Source of the DNA: Cardiobacterium sp. Marseille-Q4385
GTDB lineage: Bacteria; Pseudomonadota; Gammaproteobacteria; Cardiobacteriales; Cardiobacteriaceae
Direction of reading: 5' to 3'
NCBI RefSeq assembly: GCF_916618745.1
Contig: NZ_OU745373.1
Location: 744,001 to 808,000 of the forward strand
DNA length: 64,000 bases
Shown: positions 1 through 8,254 of the stretch, in pieces
Position numbering within the stretch: position 1 is the first letter of the stretch
Layout: every line of letters starts with the position of its first letter
Made by a program: the position numbers and the translations under genes
Notes under the pieces: generated by a model
What the model was told of the DNA's origin: nothing
The model's input: only the letters and a program-made list of their open reading frames with translations
Databases searched by the model: none

Positions 1-1752
1 CGGTTTCATCCAGTCGGCTTTGTGCTGCGCCGTCCAGTTATCAAAGGCTTCGTAGCCCAAGAGGACAAGCGGTACGACTTCCAGCGCCGAGAAGAGCGCG
101 CCCACCGCCATGATCGGCGTGGTGGTGCCGGCGAAGTAGATATGGTGGAAGGTACCGGGGATACCGCCGATGAGGAACATCATCGCGGCAAGCAGCGCGG
201 CAGCGGTGGCGGCACGTTTGCTGACCATGCCGAGGTTGTAGAAGATGAAGCCGACGGCACTGGTTGCAAAGACTTCAAAGAAGCCTTCTACCCAGAGGTG
301 CACCACCCACCAGCGCCAGTATTCCATGACGGAGATGTGGGTGTGTTCGCCGTAGAACAGCGCCGGAGCATAGAAAAGGCCGATAGCAGCGGCGGCGAGA
401 GTAAAGAGGATGAGCAAGCTCTTGTCGCCAGGCATTTTGAGCGCCGCCCAAATGCCGCGCAGCATGAGGACGAGCCAGAAGACAAGTCCGGCAAAGAGGG
501 CGATCTGCCAAACGCGGCCGATTTCCACGAATTCGTAGCCCTGATGACCGAACCAGAAGTTCAGTTTTTCGTTCATCCAGCCTTTCAGCGCCACGAACTG
601 GCCGAGGAAGGAGCCGGCGACGACGACGATGAGCGCCCAGAAAAGGAGATCAACGCCGAGTTTCTGGAATTTCGGATCTTTGCCACCGTTGATGATGGGC
701 ACGAGGAAGAGGCCGCCTGCGAGGAAACCGGTCGCGATCCAGAAGATAGCGGCCTGGATATGCCAGGTGCGGGTCAGGCTGTATGGCAACCAGTCAGCGA
801 CCGGGATGCCGTAGAAGTCTTGTCCTTCGACGGTATAGTGCGCAGTGAAACCGCCGAGCATGACTTGCACGAAGAAAAGGGCGGCAACGATGAGCAGGTA
901 TTTGCCCAGCGCTTTTTGCGATGGGGTGAGGTTGACGAGGGTCAGCGGATCGCGACTGGGGATAGCCACTTCTTCGTGTTCGTGGTGGGTGAAGAAGGCC
1001 CAGATCCAGATGACGCAGCCGATACCGAAGATGAGGGTGACAACGGAGATAATGGACCAGATGACGTTCTCGGCGGTTGGCTGGTTACCGATCAGCGGTT
1101 CATGCGGCCAGTTGTTGGTGTAGGTCACATTCTGGTCGGGGCGGTTGGTGGAAGCAGCCCAGGCTGACCAGAAGAAGAAGGCGTTGAGCTTGGCGCGACT
1201 TTCCGCTTTCGGCAGAGTATTTTCTTTCATCGCGTAGGCTTCACGCAGTTTGTGCAGGGACGGATCGTCGCTGAACAGCTTGTCGTAGTAGGCGGAGACC
1301 GCTTCGACGGAACGCACACGGTCGGCAGAAAGGGTGACTTTGCCGGTTGTTTTGTCGTAGGTATTTTTGCGGAAGGCCTGCTGTGCGTCATAGTGCAGGG
1401 TGGCCTGATCGCGTTCAGAGAGTTCGGCGTATGGCTTGCCGTATTCACGCTGCGCCTGCTGGTCGAGCCAACCGAGCACTTCGCGGTGAATCCAGTCGGC
1501 TGTCCAGTCCGGAGCTTGATAGGCGCCGTGTCCCCAGACAGTACCGACGGACATACCGCCGATGGATTGCCAGGCAGATTGACCGGCCATGATGTCGGCT
1601 TCGGTAAACAGCACTTTGCCGTTTTCATCAACAAACTCCGCCGGGATGGGCGGGCGCTCGTTATAAACTTCTTTGCCGAAGTAACCGAGCAGGATGAACG
1701 AGCCGATCGTAATCAGACCGAGCACAATCCACATTCGTTTGAATTCTTTCAT
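1..1752 (-). CDS. norZ: Quinol-dependent nitric oxide reductase (qNor), C-terminus off the left edge
   Basis: Single-subunit membrane enzyme that reduces two NO to N2O using quinol electrons. The visible 584 residues start MKEFKRMWIVLGL (first membrane helix). A periplasmic stretch with AGQSAWQSIGG and a VWGHGAYQAPDW segment follows; this is the N-terminal extension that separates qNor from cytochrome-c-dependent NorB. Many helices come next, including VHLWVEGFFEVF (haem/non-haem iron ligands) near residue 483 and GTFHHIYFAGT near residue 530. The start ATG at 1752 has AAGAGG just upstream. Family proteins are about 750 residues, so roughly 170 are missing beyond base 1. It is the only gene reading out of this intergenic region to the left. 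Detoxification of host NO is the likely role. I read this reading frame directly from the reverse complement. Confidence 0.93.
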   Translation of the reverse strand, partial: MKEFKRMWIVLGLITIGSFILLGYFGKEVYNERPPIPAEFVDENGKVLFTEADIMAGQSAWQSIGGMSVGTVWGHGAYQAPDWTADWIHREVLGWLDQQAQREYGKPYAELSERDQATLHYDAQQAFRKNTYDKTTGKVTLSADRVRSVEAVSAYYDKLFSDDPSLHKLREAYAMKENTLPKAESRAKLNAFFFWSAWAASTNRPDQNVTYTNNWPHEPLIGNQPTAENVIWSIISVVTLIFGIGCVIWIWAFFTHHEHEEVAIPSRDPLTLVNLTPSQKALGKYLLIVAALFFVQVMLGGFTAHYTVEGQDFYGIPVADWLPYSLTRTWHIQAAIFWIATGFLAGGLFLVPIINGGKDPKFQKLGVDLLFWALIVVVAGSFLGQFVALKGWMNEKLNFWFGHQGYEFVEIGRVWQIALFAGLVFWLVLMLRGIWAALKMPGDKSLLILFTLAAAAIGLFYAPALFYGEHTHISVMEYWRWWVVHLWVEGFFEVFATSAVGFIFYNLGMVSKRAATAAALLAAMMFLIGGIPGTFHHIYFAGTTTPIMAVGALFSALEVVPLVLLGYEAFDNWTAQHKADWMKP

Positions 1753-2013
1753 ATTTTTACCTCTTGTTGAATGGTGCATACGGCGGATGCCGTAATGAAG
1801 GCATTTTCACAAAGGGGTAATGCGGCGTCCCTTGATAAAGGTCAGGGTTAATAGGAAATTTTTAGGATTTTTCTATTTTTAAATGATAATTCCAATCATT
1901 GATGAGTGATGTGCGTCTGCCCTTTCCGCTTGCGGTAAGAGGTATAGTCGTTTTACATACGAATGAGACAAGACGGCGAGGCGATGCTTCCTTAATTAAG
2001 GAGCCTTGTAGAA
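1753..2013. promoter_or_regulatory. norZ upstream region with FNR/DNR-like, NsrR-like and Fur-like sites
   Basis: No gene is visible here. An FNR/DNR-like site lies at 1832-1845 (ttgat-N4-gtcag; read towards norZ as CTGAC-N4-ATCAA), about 80 bases before the norZ start. An 11-base AAAATGCCTTC resembling an NsrR half-site is at 1797-1807 on the minus strand. TGATAAT-t-CCAATCA at 1884-1898 matches 12 of 14 positions of a 7-1-7 Fur box. A 14-base perfect palindrome tccttaattaagga sits at 1989-2002. All are matches by eye to known consensus sites; the regulation of norZ by any of them is inference. Confidence 0.4.
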
Positions 2014-2048
2014 ACCAAAAAGGCAGACTCACGGTCTGCCTTTTTGGT
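2014..2048 (-). terminator. Rho-independent terminator after ahpF
   Basis: Perfect 15-base inverted repeat accaaaaaggcagac / gtctgcctttttggt with a 5-base loop. On the minus strand the right arm carries TTTTT and is followed by further Ts, and it lies 20 bases past the ahpF stop. Confidence 0.85.
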
Positions 2049-2067
2049 GATTGTCGCGACTGCGACG

Positions 2068-3627
2068 TTATTGGCGGATGAGGTAGTCAAATGCCGAGAG
2101 CGCTGCTTTTGCTCCTTCGCCCATTGCCACTATGATTTGCTTGTACGGCACGGTGGTCACGTCGCCTGCCGCAAAGATACCCGGCACGTTGGTTTCGCCT
2201 TTGGCGTTGATGACGATTTCGCCGAAGCGGGTGCGGTCAACGGCGTCACCGAGGAAGTCGCTGTTCGGCACCAGGCCGATTTGCACGAAGACGCCTTGCA
2301 GCGGCAGGTCGTGCACAGCGCCGTCGGTGCGGTCGGTGTAGCGGATGCGGTCTACTTTGCCGCCTTCGGTCGTGATTTCCTGCGCAGCGGCGTTGGTGAT
2401 GACGCGGATGTTGTCGCGTTTGCCGAGTTGTTCGACCAGCACTTTGTCCGCTTTGAGTTCGGGCATGAATTCCATCAGGGTCACGCTTTTGACGATGCCG
2501 GCCAGGTCCAGCGCGGCCTCAACGCCGGAATTGCCGCCACCGATAACGGCGATGTCTTTGTTTTTGAAGAAGGGGCCGTCGCAGTGCGGGCAGAAGGCGA
2601 CGCCGTTGCCGATGTTTTCTTTTTCACCGGGGATGCCGAGTTCGCGCCATTTCGCGCCGCTTGCCACGATAAGGGTGCGGGTTTCGATGGTCTCGCCGGT
2701 GTTGAGGGTGACTTTATGGGTTTTGTCTCCCGTCGCGACGCTTTTCACGCTGAGGTTTTCACGGATGGTGATGGGGTAGGCAGCGAGATGGCTCTGCAGT
2801 TTGCCCGCGAGTTCGGGGCCCGTGGTTTTCGGCACCGAGATGAGGTTTTCGATGTCCATGGTGTCTTTGACCTGACCACCGATGCGGTCGGCAACGACGG
2901 TGACGCTGAGGCCTTTGCGCGCGGCGTAGATGGCGGCGGATGAGCCTGCCGGACCACCACCGATGACGACCACGTCTTGCAACGGCAGGGCTTGCGCGGG
3001 CGCGGCGTTTTGCGCGAGCCCGGGGTGTTGTTCGAGCAGTTTTTCGACAAGGCGGGCCGTGTCGATTTTGCCGTTGGCAAAGCTTTCGCCGTTCAGGTAC
3101 ACGGCGGGCACACCCTGGATGTTGCGCGCTTCGATTTGTTCCTGGAAGAGGCCGCCGTCAATCATTTCACTGCGAATTTGCGGGTTGAGCAGGGCGAACT
3201 GGTTGAGGGTCTGCACGACGTCCGGGCAGTTGTGGCAGGAAAGGGAGATGTAGGTGGTGAAGTGCAGCGGCTGCTGGATGCTACGGATGAGCGCCTGGAT
3301 GCTGTCGTCGAGTTTGAGCGCGCTGCCGCCCGCTTGCAGGATGGCAAGGATGAGCGAGGTAAATTCATGGCCACCGGGGATGCCGGTAAAGATGATGCCG
3401 GTATCCGTACCATCGGCGCGCAGGGTGAAGCTGATGGGGGTGGTGAGTGCGGGATCAGCCGCTTCTTCAAGGTGCAGGCGTGGTGAGGTAGAGGCGATTT
3501 GCGTGAGGAAGGCTTTGAGTTCGTCGCGTTTTTCGTGTGCGCCGGGCGCGAGGACAAGAGTGATGTCGCGGCTGAGGATGTTCATGTGCTGGCGGACAGC
3601 GTCCAGCATGGCTTGGTCAAGTTGCAT
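2068..3627 (-). CDS. ahpF: Alkyl hydroperoxide reductase subunit F
   Basis: Cytoplasmic FAD/NADH disulfide reductase that recycles AhpC. The N-terminal glutaredoxin-like double domain carries the CHNC redox pair (SLSCHNCPD, about residue 130). The C-terminal thioredoxin-reductase part has the FAD motif VVIGGGPAGSSAAIYAAR, the active-site pair CPHC in FCPHCDGPFF, the NAD motif VIGGGNSGVEAA and the closing GIFAAGDVT. At 519 residues it has the usual family length. It lies downstream of ahpC on the same strand; a 110-base gap contains a hairpin and a dispersed repeat, so AhpF may be made in lower amount than AhpC. Confidence 0.98.
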   Translation of the reverse strand: MQLDQAMLDAVRQHMNILSRDITLVLAPGAHEKRDELKAFLTQIASTSPRLHLEEAADPALTTPISFTLRADGTDTGIIFTGIPGGHEFTSLILAILQAGGSALKLDDSIQALIRSIQQPLHFTTYISLSCHNCPDVVQTLNQFALLNPQIRSEMIDGGLFQEQIEARNIQGVPAVYLNGESFANGKIDTARLVEKLLEQHPGLAQNAAPAQALPLQDVVVIGGGPAGSSAAIYAARKGLSVTVVADRIGGQVKDTMDIENLISVPKTTGPELAGKLQSHLAAYPITIRENLSVKSVATGDKTHKVTLNTGETIETRTLIVASGAKWRELGIPGEKENIGNGVAFCPHCDGPFFKNKDIAVIGGGNSGVEAALDLAGIVKSVTLMEFMPELKADKVLVEQLGKRDNIRVITNAAAQEITTEGGKVDRIRYTDRTDGAVHDLPLQGVFVQIGLVPNSDFLGDAVDRTRFGEIVINAKGETNVPGIFAAGDVTTVPYKQIIVAMGEGAKAALSAFDYLIRQ

Positions 3628-3652
3628 GGGGTTCCTTTTGTTTGTGGTTTGG

Positions 3653-3690
3653 GGAAAACCGCGTGGTTATCTCGCTTGGCGGCGCCCCAG
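3653..3690. repeat. Dispersed intergenic repeat (core TTATCYCGCTTGSCG), copy 1
   Basis: The stretch aaaaccgcgtggttatctcg followed by cttggcggcg recurs almost unchanged at 22672-22710 and, inverted, at 37774-37815. Shorter matches to the core lie at 43008-43060, 59325 and 61308. It lies between ahpC and ahpF. Confidence 0.55.
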
Positions 3691-3698
3691 ATATGGAA

Positions 3699-3718
3699 AC
3701 AGCGCCCGCAGGCGCTGT
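3699..3718 (-). terminator. Hairpin between ahpC and ahpF, possible attenuator
   Basis: Perfect 8-base stem acagcgcc / ggcgctgt with a CGCA loop, just past the ahpC stop. On the minus strand it is followed by only TTTCC, so full termination is doubtful; a partial terminator or an mRNA 3'-end stabiliser for ahpC fits better. Confidence 0.5.
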
Positions 3719-3737
3719 CGTGATCGGGCGGTAGCCG

Positions 3738-4301
3738 TTAAATTTTGCCGACTAAATCGAGGCTGGGTTTCAGGGTTTCTTGTCCTGCTTCCCAAGCGGC
3801 CGGGCAAACTTCGCCGTCGTGCTGGGCAACGTATTGGGCGGCTTTAACTTTGCGCACCATGTCTTTGGCGCTGCGACCAATGCCGTTGTCGTGGATTTCG
3901 GCGACTTTGATTTTGCCTTCCGGGTTAACGAGGAAAGTGCCACGGTAGGCGAGGCCTTCTTCTTCAATCATCACGTCGAAGCCGCGCGCGAGGACGCCGG
4001 TCGGGTCACCCAGCATCGGGTATTTGATGCCGCTGATGGCCGGGCTGTGATCGTGCCAGGCTTTGTGGGTGAAGTGGGTGTCGCAGGACACGGCATAGAC
4101 TTCGACGCCGAGCGCTTGCAGTTCGTCGTAGTGTTTGGCCATGTCTTCGAGCTCGGTCGGGCAGACGAAGGTGAAATCCGCCGGGTAGAAGAGGAAGATG
4201 GACCACTTGCCTTTGACGCTGTCACTGGTCACGGTTTTGAATTCACCGTTGTGGAAAGCCTGTACGGAAAAATCGGGGATGCTGCGGTTGATAATGGGCA
4301 T
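3738..4301 (-). CDS. ahpC: Alkyl hydroperoxide reductase subunit C (peroxiredoxin)
   Basis: Typical 2-Cys peroxiredoxin that reduces H2O2 and organic peroxides and is recycled by AhpF. The peroxidatic Cys47 lies in FYPADFTFVCPTE and the resolving Cys166 in GEVCPAAWEAG. At 187 residues it has the exact family length. It is transcribed divergently from oxyR and upstream of ahpF. OxyR control is expected from the family and the arrangement. Confidence 0.98.
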   Translation of the reverse strand: MPIINRSIPDFSVQAFHNGEFKTVTSDSVKGKWSIFLFYPADFTFVCPTELEDMAKHYDELQALGVEVYAVSCDTHFTHKAWHDHSPAISGIKYPMLGDPTGVLARGFDVMIEEEGLAYRGTFLVNPEGKIKVAEIHDNGIGRSAKDMVRKVKAAQYVAQHDGEVCPAAWEAGQETLKPSLDLVGKI

Positions 4302-4355
4302 GGAAAACCTCGTATTGTGGAATGATTGAAACCGTCAATTACGGCAACGCGCGCT

Positions 4356-4429
4356 ATTATAAAATCTGCCAAGCATTTGAAAAGACGTGCAGACTGTAAT
4401 CTTTAACTTTTATTTTCTTTATGTATAAT
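4356..4429. promoter_or_regulatory. Divergent ahpC / oxyR promoter region
   Basis: Reading towards ahpC, a perfect TATAAT lies at 4361-4356 with no good -35, as is common for activator-dependent OxyR targets. Reading towards oxyR, TGTATAAT gives a -10 at 4424-4429 with a poor -35 (tttaac, 4402-4407). OxyR binding in between is inferred from gene arrangement; I did not find a clean four-part OxyR motif. Confidence 0.6.
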
Positions 4430-4459
4430 CGCTGAACAATTTGTTTAGGTAAACATCAA

Positions 4460-5377
4460 ATGATAACTCTCCGCCAAATCCAGTTCGCCCTCGCCGTCGC
4501 CCGGCACAAACATTTCAAACGTGCCGCCGAAGAATGCAACATCTCCCAATCGGCTCTCTCGCTCGGCATTGCCGAAATGGAAAAGAACCTTGGCGTTATC
4601 GTCTTTGAGCGCAATAACAAACAGGTTGTTATCACCCCCATCGGCGAAGAACTGCTGCGCCGCGCCCAAAAAATCTATCTGGACGCGCAACAGCTGGTCG
4701 AACAAGCGCACGCCAGCCACGAAACCCTCTACTTCCCGATGGCCATCGGTTTCATCCCGACCATCGCCCCCTTCCTTCTGCCACAGGCCTTGCCCGTCAT
4801 CCATAAAGCCTATCCCAAATTCGAGCTAAACATCCGCGAAGACGTAAGCGAACGCCTGGTCAGCGCCGTGCACAACGGCATGCTGGATGCCGCCCTCATC
4901 GCCCTGCCCTACGACACCCCCGGCCTTAATACCTTTGAAATCGGTAGCGAGCGCTTCTACGTCGTCCTGCACCGCAACCACCCACTCAGCGAACAGGCAA
5001 AAATCACCGCCAAACAACTGCGCAACGACAATACCCTGCTCCTTCTCGGCGACGGCCACTGTCTCAAAGACCACATCGTGGAAATCTGCAAATTCCGCAA
5101 CGAAATCAGCCCGCACAGCTTCCGTGAAGCCAGCCTGAACACCCTTGTGCAAATGGTAGTGAACGACATGGGGCTAACCCTCGTCCCGGAAATGGCGCTA
5201 CCTTCACTGCGCCCCTTGCCGGACATCCGCACCATCCCGCTGGACGTACCCGCGCCGCACCGCCGCCTTGCCCTCGTCACCCGCCCGAACTACCCGCGCA
5301 CTGTCGAACTCGAAGCCCTGATGGGCCTCTTCCGCGACGCGCTAAACAATATCCGCGCCTCCATCCCCACCGCATGA
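4460..5377 (+). CDS. oxyR: Hydrogen-peroxide-sensing LysR-type regulator OxyR
   Basis: LysR-family activator of 305 residues. The N-terminal winged helix-turn-helix is at about 1-65 (FKRAAEECNISQSALSLGIAEMEK). The C-terminal sensor domain contains the redox cysteines Cys201 and Cys210 in GDGHCLKDHIVEIC, matching the Cys199/Cys208 pair of E. coli OxyR. Its position divergent from ahpCF supports the call. The stop overlaps the cysZ start by 4 bases (ATGA). Confidence 0.97.
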   Translation: MITLRQIQFALAVARHKHFKRAAEECNISQSALSLGIAEMEKNLGVIVFERNNKQVVITPIGEELLRRAQKIYLDAQQLVEQAHASHETLYFPMAIGFIPTIAPFLLPQALPVIHKAYPKFELNIREDVSERLVSAVHNGMLDAALIALPYDTPGLNTFEIGSERFYVVLHRNHPLSEQAKITAKQLRNDNTLLLLGDGHCLKDHIVEICKFRNEISPHSFREASLNTLVQMVVNDMGLTLVPEMALPSLRPLPDIRTIPLDVPAPHRRLALVTRPNYPRTVELEALMGLFRDALNNIRASIPTA

Positions 5378-6072
5378 AGGCACTGCACTGCCTGGCGGAA
5401 GCCTTCACCTGGCTCTTCCGCCCGGGCATCCGCCGCTACATCCTGCTGCCGCTTGTGGTTAACATCATCCTCTTCACCGCCGGCAGCTACGCCGTCTGGC
5501 ATTACAGCACCACCCTCATCGACCGACTCCTGCCCGACTGGCTGGCGTGGCTGGACTGGCTGCTCTACCCGCTTATCGGCCTCACCCTGCTCATCCTCAC
5601 CTACGCGACCTTTGCGCTGATGGCAAACCTCATTGCTGCCCCATTCAACAGCCTGCTCGCTGCCGCCGTCGAAAAAACCGAGCGCGGCGAACCGGAACCG
5701 CCGGCACAACCGCTGTGGCGCGACATCCTCGCGAGCCTCATACAAGAAATCCACAAAGCGCTGTACTTCCTCGCCCTCGCCGTCCCCACCCTCATCCTCG
5801 CCCTCATCCTGCCCCCACTGGCACCCGTGCTCTGGTTTGCCTACGCCGCCTGGTGCGCCGCACTGCAATACCTTGACTACCCGATGGCGAACAACGGTAT
5901 CTCCTTCCGCGAACAGCGTCGCCGCCTGCGACAACAACGCGGCAACAGCCTTGCCTACGGCAGCGGAGTCAGCCTCATGACCACCGTTCCCCTACTCAAC
6001 CTCATCGCCATGTCCGTCGGCGTCATCGCCGCTACCCTCTACTGGATGCGCTACCTGCGGCAGGAAAACTGA
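5374..6072 (+). CDS. cysZ: CysZ/EI24-family inner-membrane protein
   Basis: Protein of 232 residues with several long hydrophobic segments (for example YILLPLVVNIILFTAGSYAVW near residue 25, WLDWLLYPLIGLTLLILTYATFALMANLIAAPFN near 55-88, and a C-terminal pair). FRPGIRRYILLPL and the ALMANLIAAPFNSLLA segment are typical of the CysZ/EI24 family, which moves sulfate into the cell for cysteine synthesis. It is translationally coupled to oxyR, so it may sit in the same transcript. Family membership is clear; sulfate transport here is by homology only. Confidence 0.85.
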   Translation: MKALHCLAEAFTWLFRPGIRRYILLPLVVNIILFTAGSYAVWHYSTTLIDRLLPDWLAWLDWLLYPLIGLTLLILTYATFALMANLIAAPFNSLLAAAVEKTERGEPEPPAQPLWRDILASLIQEIHKALYFLALAVPTLILALILPPLAPVLWFAYAAWCAALQYLDYPMANNGISFREQRRRLRQQRGNSLAYGSGVSLMTTVPLLNLIAMSVGVIAATLYWMRYLRQEN

Positions 6073-6092
6073 AACTCACCAAAATACTCCGC

Positions 6093-6347
6093 ATGAACTA
6101 CCTGCTCATCACTGTCCTTACCCTCAGCTTCATCACCATCCAGGTGCTTATCTGCCACTGCCTTTACATCCTGCCGTTTCGCAGTCCGCGCGAACGCCGT
6201 CACTACGCCCTCGCCGCCTTTCCCCTGCTAAACGCCTTCTGGCTGCTTGCCGCCCTCACCAACATCAGCAGACCCCTGATACTCATCCTCTGGATAGCCA
6301 CACTCTACGGCCTACACTACTGGGCGAAGAAAAAACTCATCCGTTAA
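6093..6347 (+). CDS. Small integral membrane protein, function unknown
   Basis: 84 residues with three hydrophobic segments (LLITVLTLSFITIQVLICHCLYIL; ALAAFPLLNAFWLLAAL; LILILWIATLYGLHYW) and a basic linker SPRERRHY. The C-terminus KKKLIR is positively charged. It starts 20 bases after cysZ on the same strand and is likely co-transcribed. I do not recognise a family. Confidence 0.6.
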   Translation: MNYLLITVLTLSFITIQVLICHCLYILPFRSPRERRHYALAAFPLLNAFWLLAALTNISRPLILILWIATLYGLHYWAKKKLIR

Positions 6348-6437
6348 GGAGACAACTGAAAGCGGGAAGACGCACCTTGCAAAATCCGCCCCCGCCACCA
6401 TAACCACAGCGACCCCACTTAACCCAAAGAGACAACC

Positions 6438-6671
6438 ATGACCATCCCCTCCCTGACACGCATCAACGAACTCGCCGCCATCGCCAAAAGCCGCCCCCTG
6501 ACTGCCGACGAACTTGCCGAACGCGACGTGCTACGGCGCGAATACCTCGCTGCCATTCGCGGCCAGATAGATAACAACCTGCTCGTCACCCGCATCGTTG
6601 ATAGCGAAGGCAACGACGTCACCCCGCAGAAACTGCGCGCCGCCCAAGCCGCCAAACAAAATCCGCAATGA
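6438..6671 (+). CDS. DUF896 (YnzC/UPF0291-like) small protein
   Basis: 77 residues. RINELAAIAKSRPLTADELAERDVLRREYLAAIRGQI followed by IVDSEGNDVTPQKLRAAQ matches the DUF896 pattern: a two-helix N-terminal hairpin and a conserved G-N-DVTP-K-L tail. The family is best known from Firmicutes, and its biochemical role is not established. AAAGAGA lies 6-12 bases before the ATG. The stop overlaps the next gene's ATG (ATGA), so the two are co-translated. Confidence 0.85.
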   Translation: MTIPSLTRINELAAIAKSRPLTADELAERDVLRREYLAAIRGQIDNNLLVTRIVDSEGNDVTPQKLRAAQAAKQNPQ

Positions 6672-7258
6672 TCCGCCCCGCCCGAGCGGATGAGGCTGCC
6701 GCCCTCGCCCCACTCATCCTGCACGTGCTGGAAGCGATGGAGTTGCCCTTCCTCGCCGCCCACGGTATCGAAACCACGCGCAGCCTGCTCACTACCGCTA
6801 TCCAGGCGGCGGAATACCGCTACGGCTACGCGCGCGCCATTGTCAAAACCATTGATGGCTGCATCGCAGGTGCCGCTTTCGGCTACCCCAGCGAAGTAGA
6901 ACCACTGGTTGACCTACCTTTCACCACTGCCCTGCGACAGAGCCACCTTGACTCTACGCAGCGCCTCTTCACCGACCCCGAAAGCTACCCCGACGAATGG
7001 TATCTGGACACCATCGCCGTCGCCCCCACCTACCGAGGGCGTGGCATTGGTGCCGCACTTCTGGATGCCCTGCCCGCCCAAGCACTCGCCGCCAGCAAAC
7101 AGCGCATCGGCCTGAACGTGGACGAAGCCAACCCTGCCGCACGCCGCCTCTACCTGCGCCACGGCTACCGACCGGTCGGCAGCCGTATCCTGAGCGGGCA
7201 CCGCTACGAACACCTACAAAAGCCGCTCCTGCCACAACGTACCCGACAAAAACACTGA
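6668..7258 (+). CDS. GNAT-family N-acetyltransferase
   Basis: 196 residues. Acetyl-CoA binding motif A is present as LDTIAVAPTYRGRGIGAALLDAL (about residues 114-136), followed by GLNVDEANPAARRLYLRHGYRPVG, the usual motif B with the N-x-A-ARRLY helix. The N-terminus IRPARADEAAALAPLILHVLE is typical of the fold. Substrate unknown. It overlaps the DUF896 gene by 4 bases. Confidence 0.85.
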   Translation: MIRPARADEAAALAPLILHVLEAMELPFLAAHGIETTRSLLTTAIQAAEYRYGYARAIVKTIDGCIAGAAFGYPSEVEPLVDLPFTTALRQSHLDSTQRLFTDPESYPDEWYLDTIAVAPTYRGRGIGAALLDALPAQALAASKQRIGLNVDEANPAARRLYLRHGYRPVGSRILSGHRYEHLQKPLLPQRTRQKH

Positions 7259-7279
7259 CCGCCCACTCAAATCCTACAT

Positions 7280-7446
7280 CGCTAAAACTATAGATAGCGT
7301 CCCTATCCTCAAACTCGTCAGTTCATCGACTGGGGAGTCATAGAAGAGCAGTTGCATCAGAACAAAAACGAAATCGCTCACACGATGAATGCCCCGCTAC
7401 CCGCTACTCGCCATGTTCAAGGCCGTGCTTCTTACCCAATAATCTA
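7280..7446 (+). pseudogene. Remnant of an IS5-family transposase N-terminus (IS1106-like)
   Basis: Reading across two frameshifts gives SVPILKLVSS, then IDWGVIEEQLHQNKNEIAHTMNAP, then RYPLLAMFKAVLLTQ and a stop. This is the typical N-terminus of IS5-group transposases. It is a different subfamily from the IS5/IS427-like element that begins 8 bases later, so it is an older insertion. Confidence 0.7.
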
Positions 7447-7461
7447 GTCCTAAGAGCGTGT

Positions 7462-7911
7462 TCATAGTCTTCGTAGCAGGACTCCCAAGAAAGCCAAAGC
7501 TACCATTTGCAGACTGGTACTCAACTTACGCTCGCAGTTTTTCCAAAGCCGTCTGTTCTTTTCCAACCAGGAAAAACTGCGCTCGACTACCCATCGCTTT
7601 GGCAATACCGCAAAGCGGTGTAATTCGTTTCGTTTGGCAATCTCTACCTCCGCACCAATCAACTCCTGTACTGACGAAGCAAATGCCTTACCCGTGTAAC
7701 CACCGTCAGCAAGGATTTTTTGTACCGCCCCAAGATTATCCCGCCCACGTTCCAATGCTAGCAGGCAGCCTTTTCTATCCGTAACATCCGCCGTCGTTAC
7801 CGCAAGCGCATGCGGCAAACCCTGCGTGTCAACCGCTATATGCCGCTTGATACCGCTAACCTTCTTGCCCGCATCGTAGCCTTTTTCCATGGCGGTATCC
7901 GTGTTCTTCAC
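7462..7911 (-). CDS. IS5-family transposase orfB (catalytic part)
   Basis: 149 residues from a GTG; the same frame is open further upstream to the A7 run in orfA and reads QVVAERRKQGHHEATTFLIIDAQSVKNT, which includes the first catalytic Asp. The visible part carries GIKRHIAVDTQGLPHALAVTTADVTDRKG, then ILADGGYTGKAF (second Asp) and RWVVERSFSWLEKNRRLWKNCE (Glu of the DDE triad). It looks intact apart from the frame junction. Confidence 0.88.
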   Translation of the reverse strand: MKNTDTAMEKGYDAGKKVSGIKRHIAVDTQGLPHALAVTTADVTDRKGCLLALERGRDNLGAVQKILADGGYTGKAFASSVQELIGAEVEIAKRNELHRFAVLPKRWVVERSFSWLEKNRRLWKNCERKLSTSLQMVALAFLGVLLRRL

Positions 7912-7945
7912 ACTCTGCGCATCAATAATCAGGAAAGTGGTTGCT

Positions 7946-8254
7946 TCATGATGCCCCTGCTTGCGGCGCTCCGCAACTACCTGATTTTTTTAATGCTTCC
8001 TCAAGGATGCTGATGCCACTCTCGCGTGGCTCAGTCCATCTCTGGAAGTAGGAATGCACGGTGCGCCATTTGGGGAAATCGCCCGGCAAAGCGCGCCAGG
8101 AGCAGCCAGTGCGTTGCAGATAGAGAATGGCACAAAAGACATCGTACAAGTCCACCTGACGTGGCGCTGTGCGTTTACGGGCACTTTCCAGCAGGGGGAG
8201 GAGAGGCGCAAATTGCTCGCGACTGATATCGCTTGGGTAGGTTTTTCTGTTCAT
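7946..8254 (-). CDS. IS5-family transposase orfA
   Basis: 102 residues beginning MNRKTYPSDISREQFAPLLPLLE; the N-terminal DUF4096-type part of IS5/IS427 transposases (DVFCAILYLQRTGCSWRALPGDFPKWRTVHSYFQRW). The frame leaves the transposase sequence at an A7 run (7985-7991 region), after which the homologous sequence continues in the +1 frame as orfB. A full product needs slippage there. Confidence 0.88.
   Translation of the reverse strand: MNRKTYPSDISREQFAPLLPLLESARKRTAPRQVDLYDVFCAILYLQRTGCSWRALPGDFPKWRTVHSYFQRWTEPRESGISILEEALKKSGSCGAPQAGAS

Noticed and set aside
22..1167. 381-codon plus-strand frame at the left edge
   Set aside because: The minus strand encodes nitric oxide reductase with haem-ligand motifs; the plus frame is a shadow rich in Glu/Asp/His.
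1899..2081. 60-codon frame upstream of norZ
   Set aside because: Runs through the ahpF terminator hairpin and has no homology signal.
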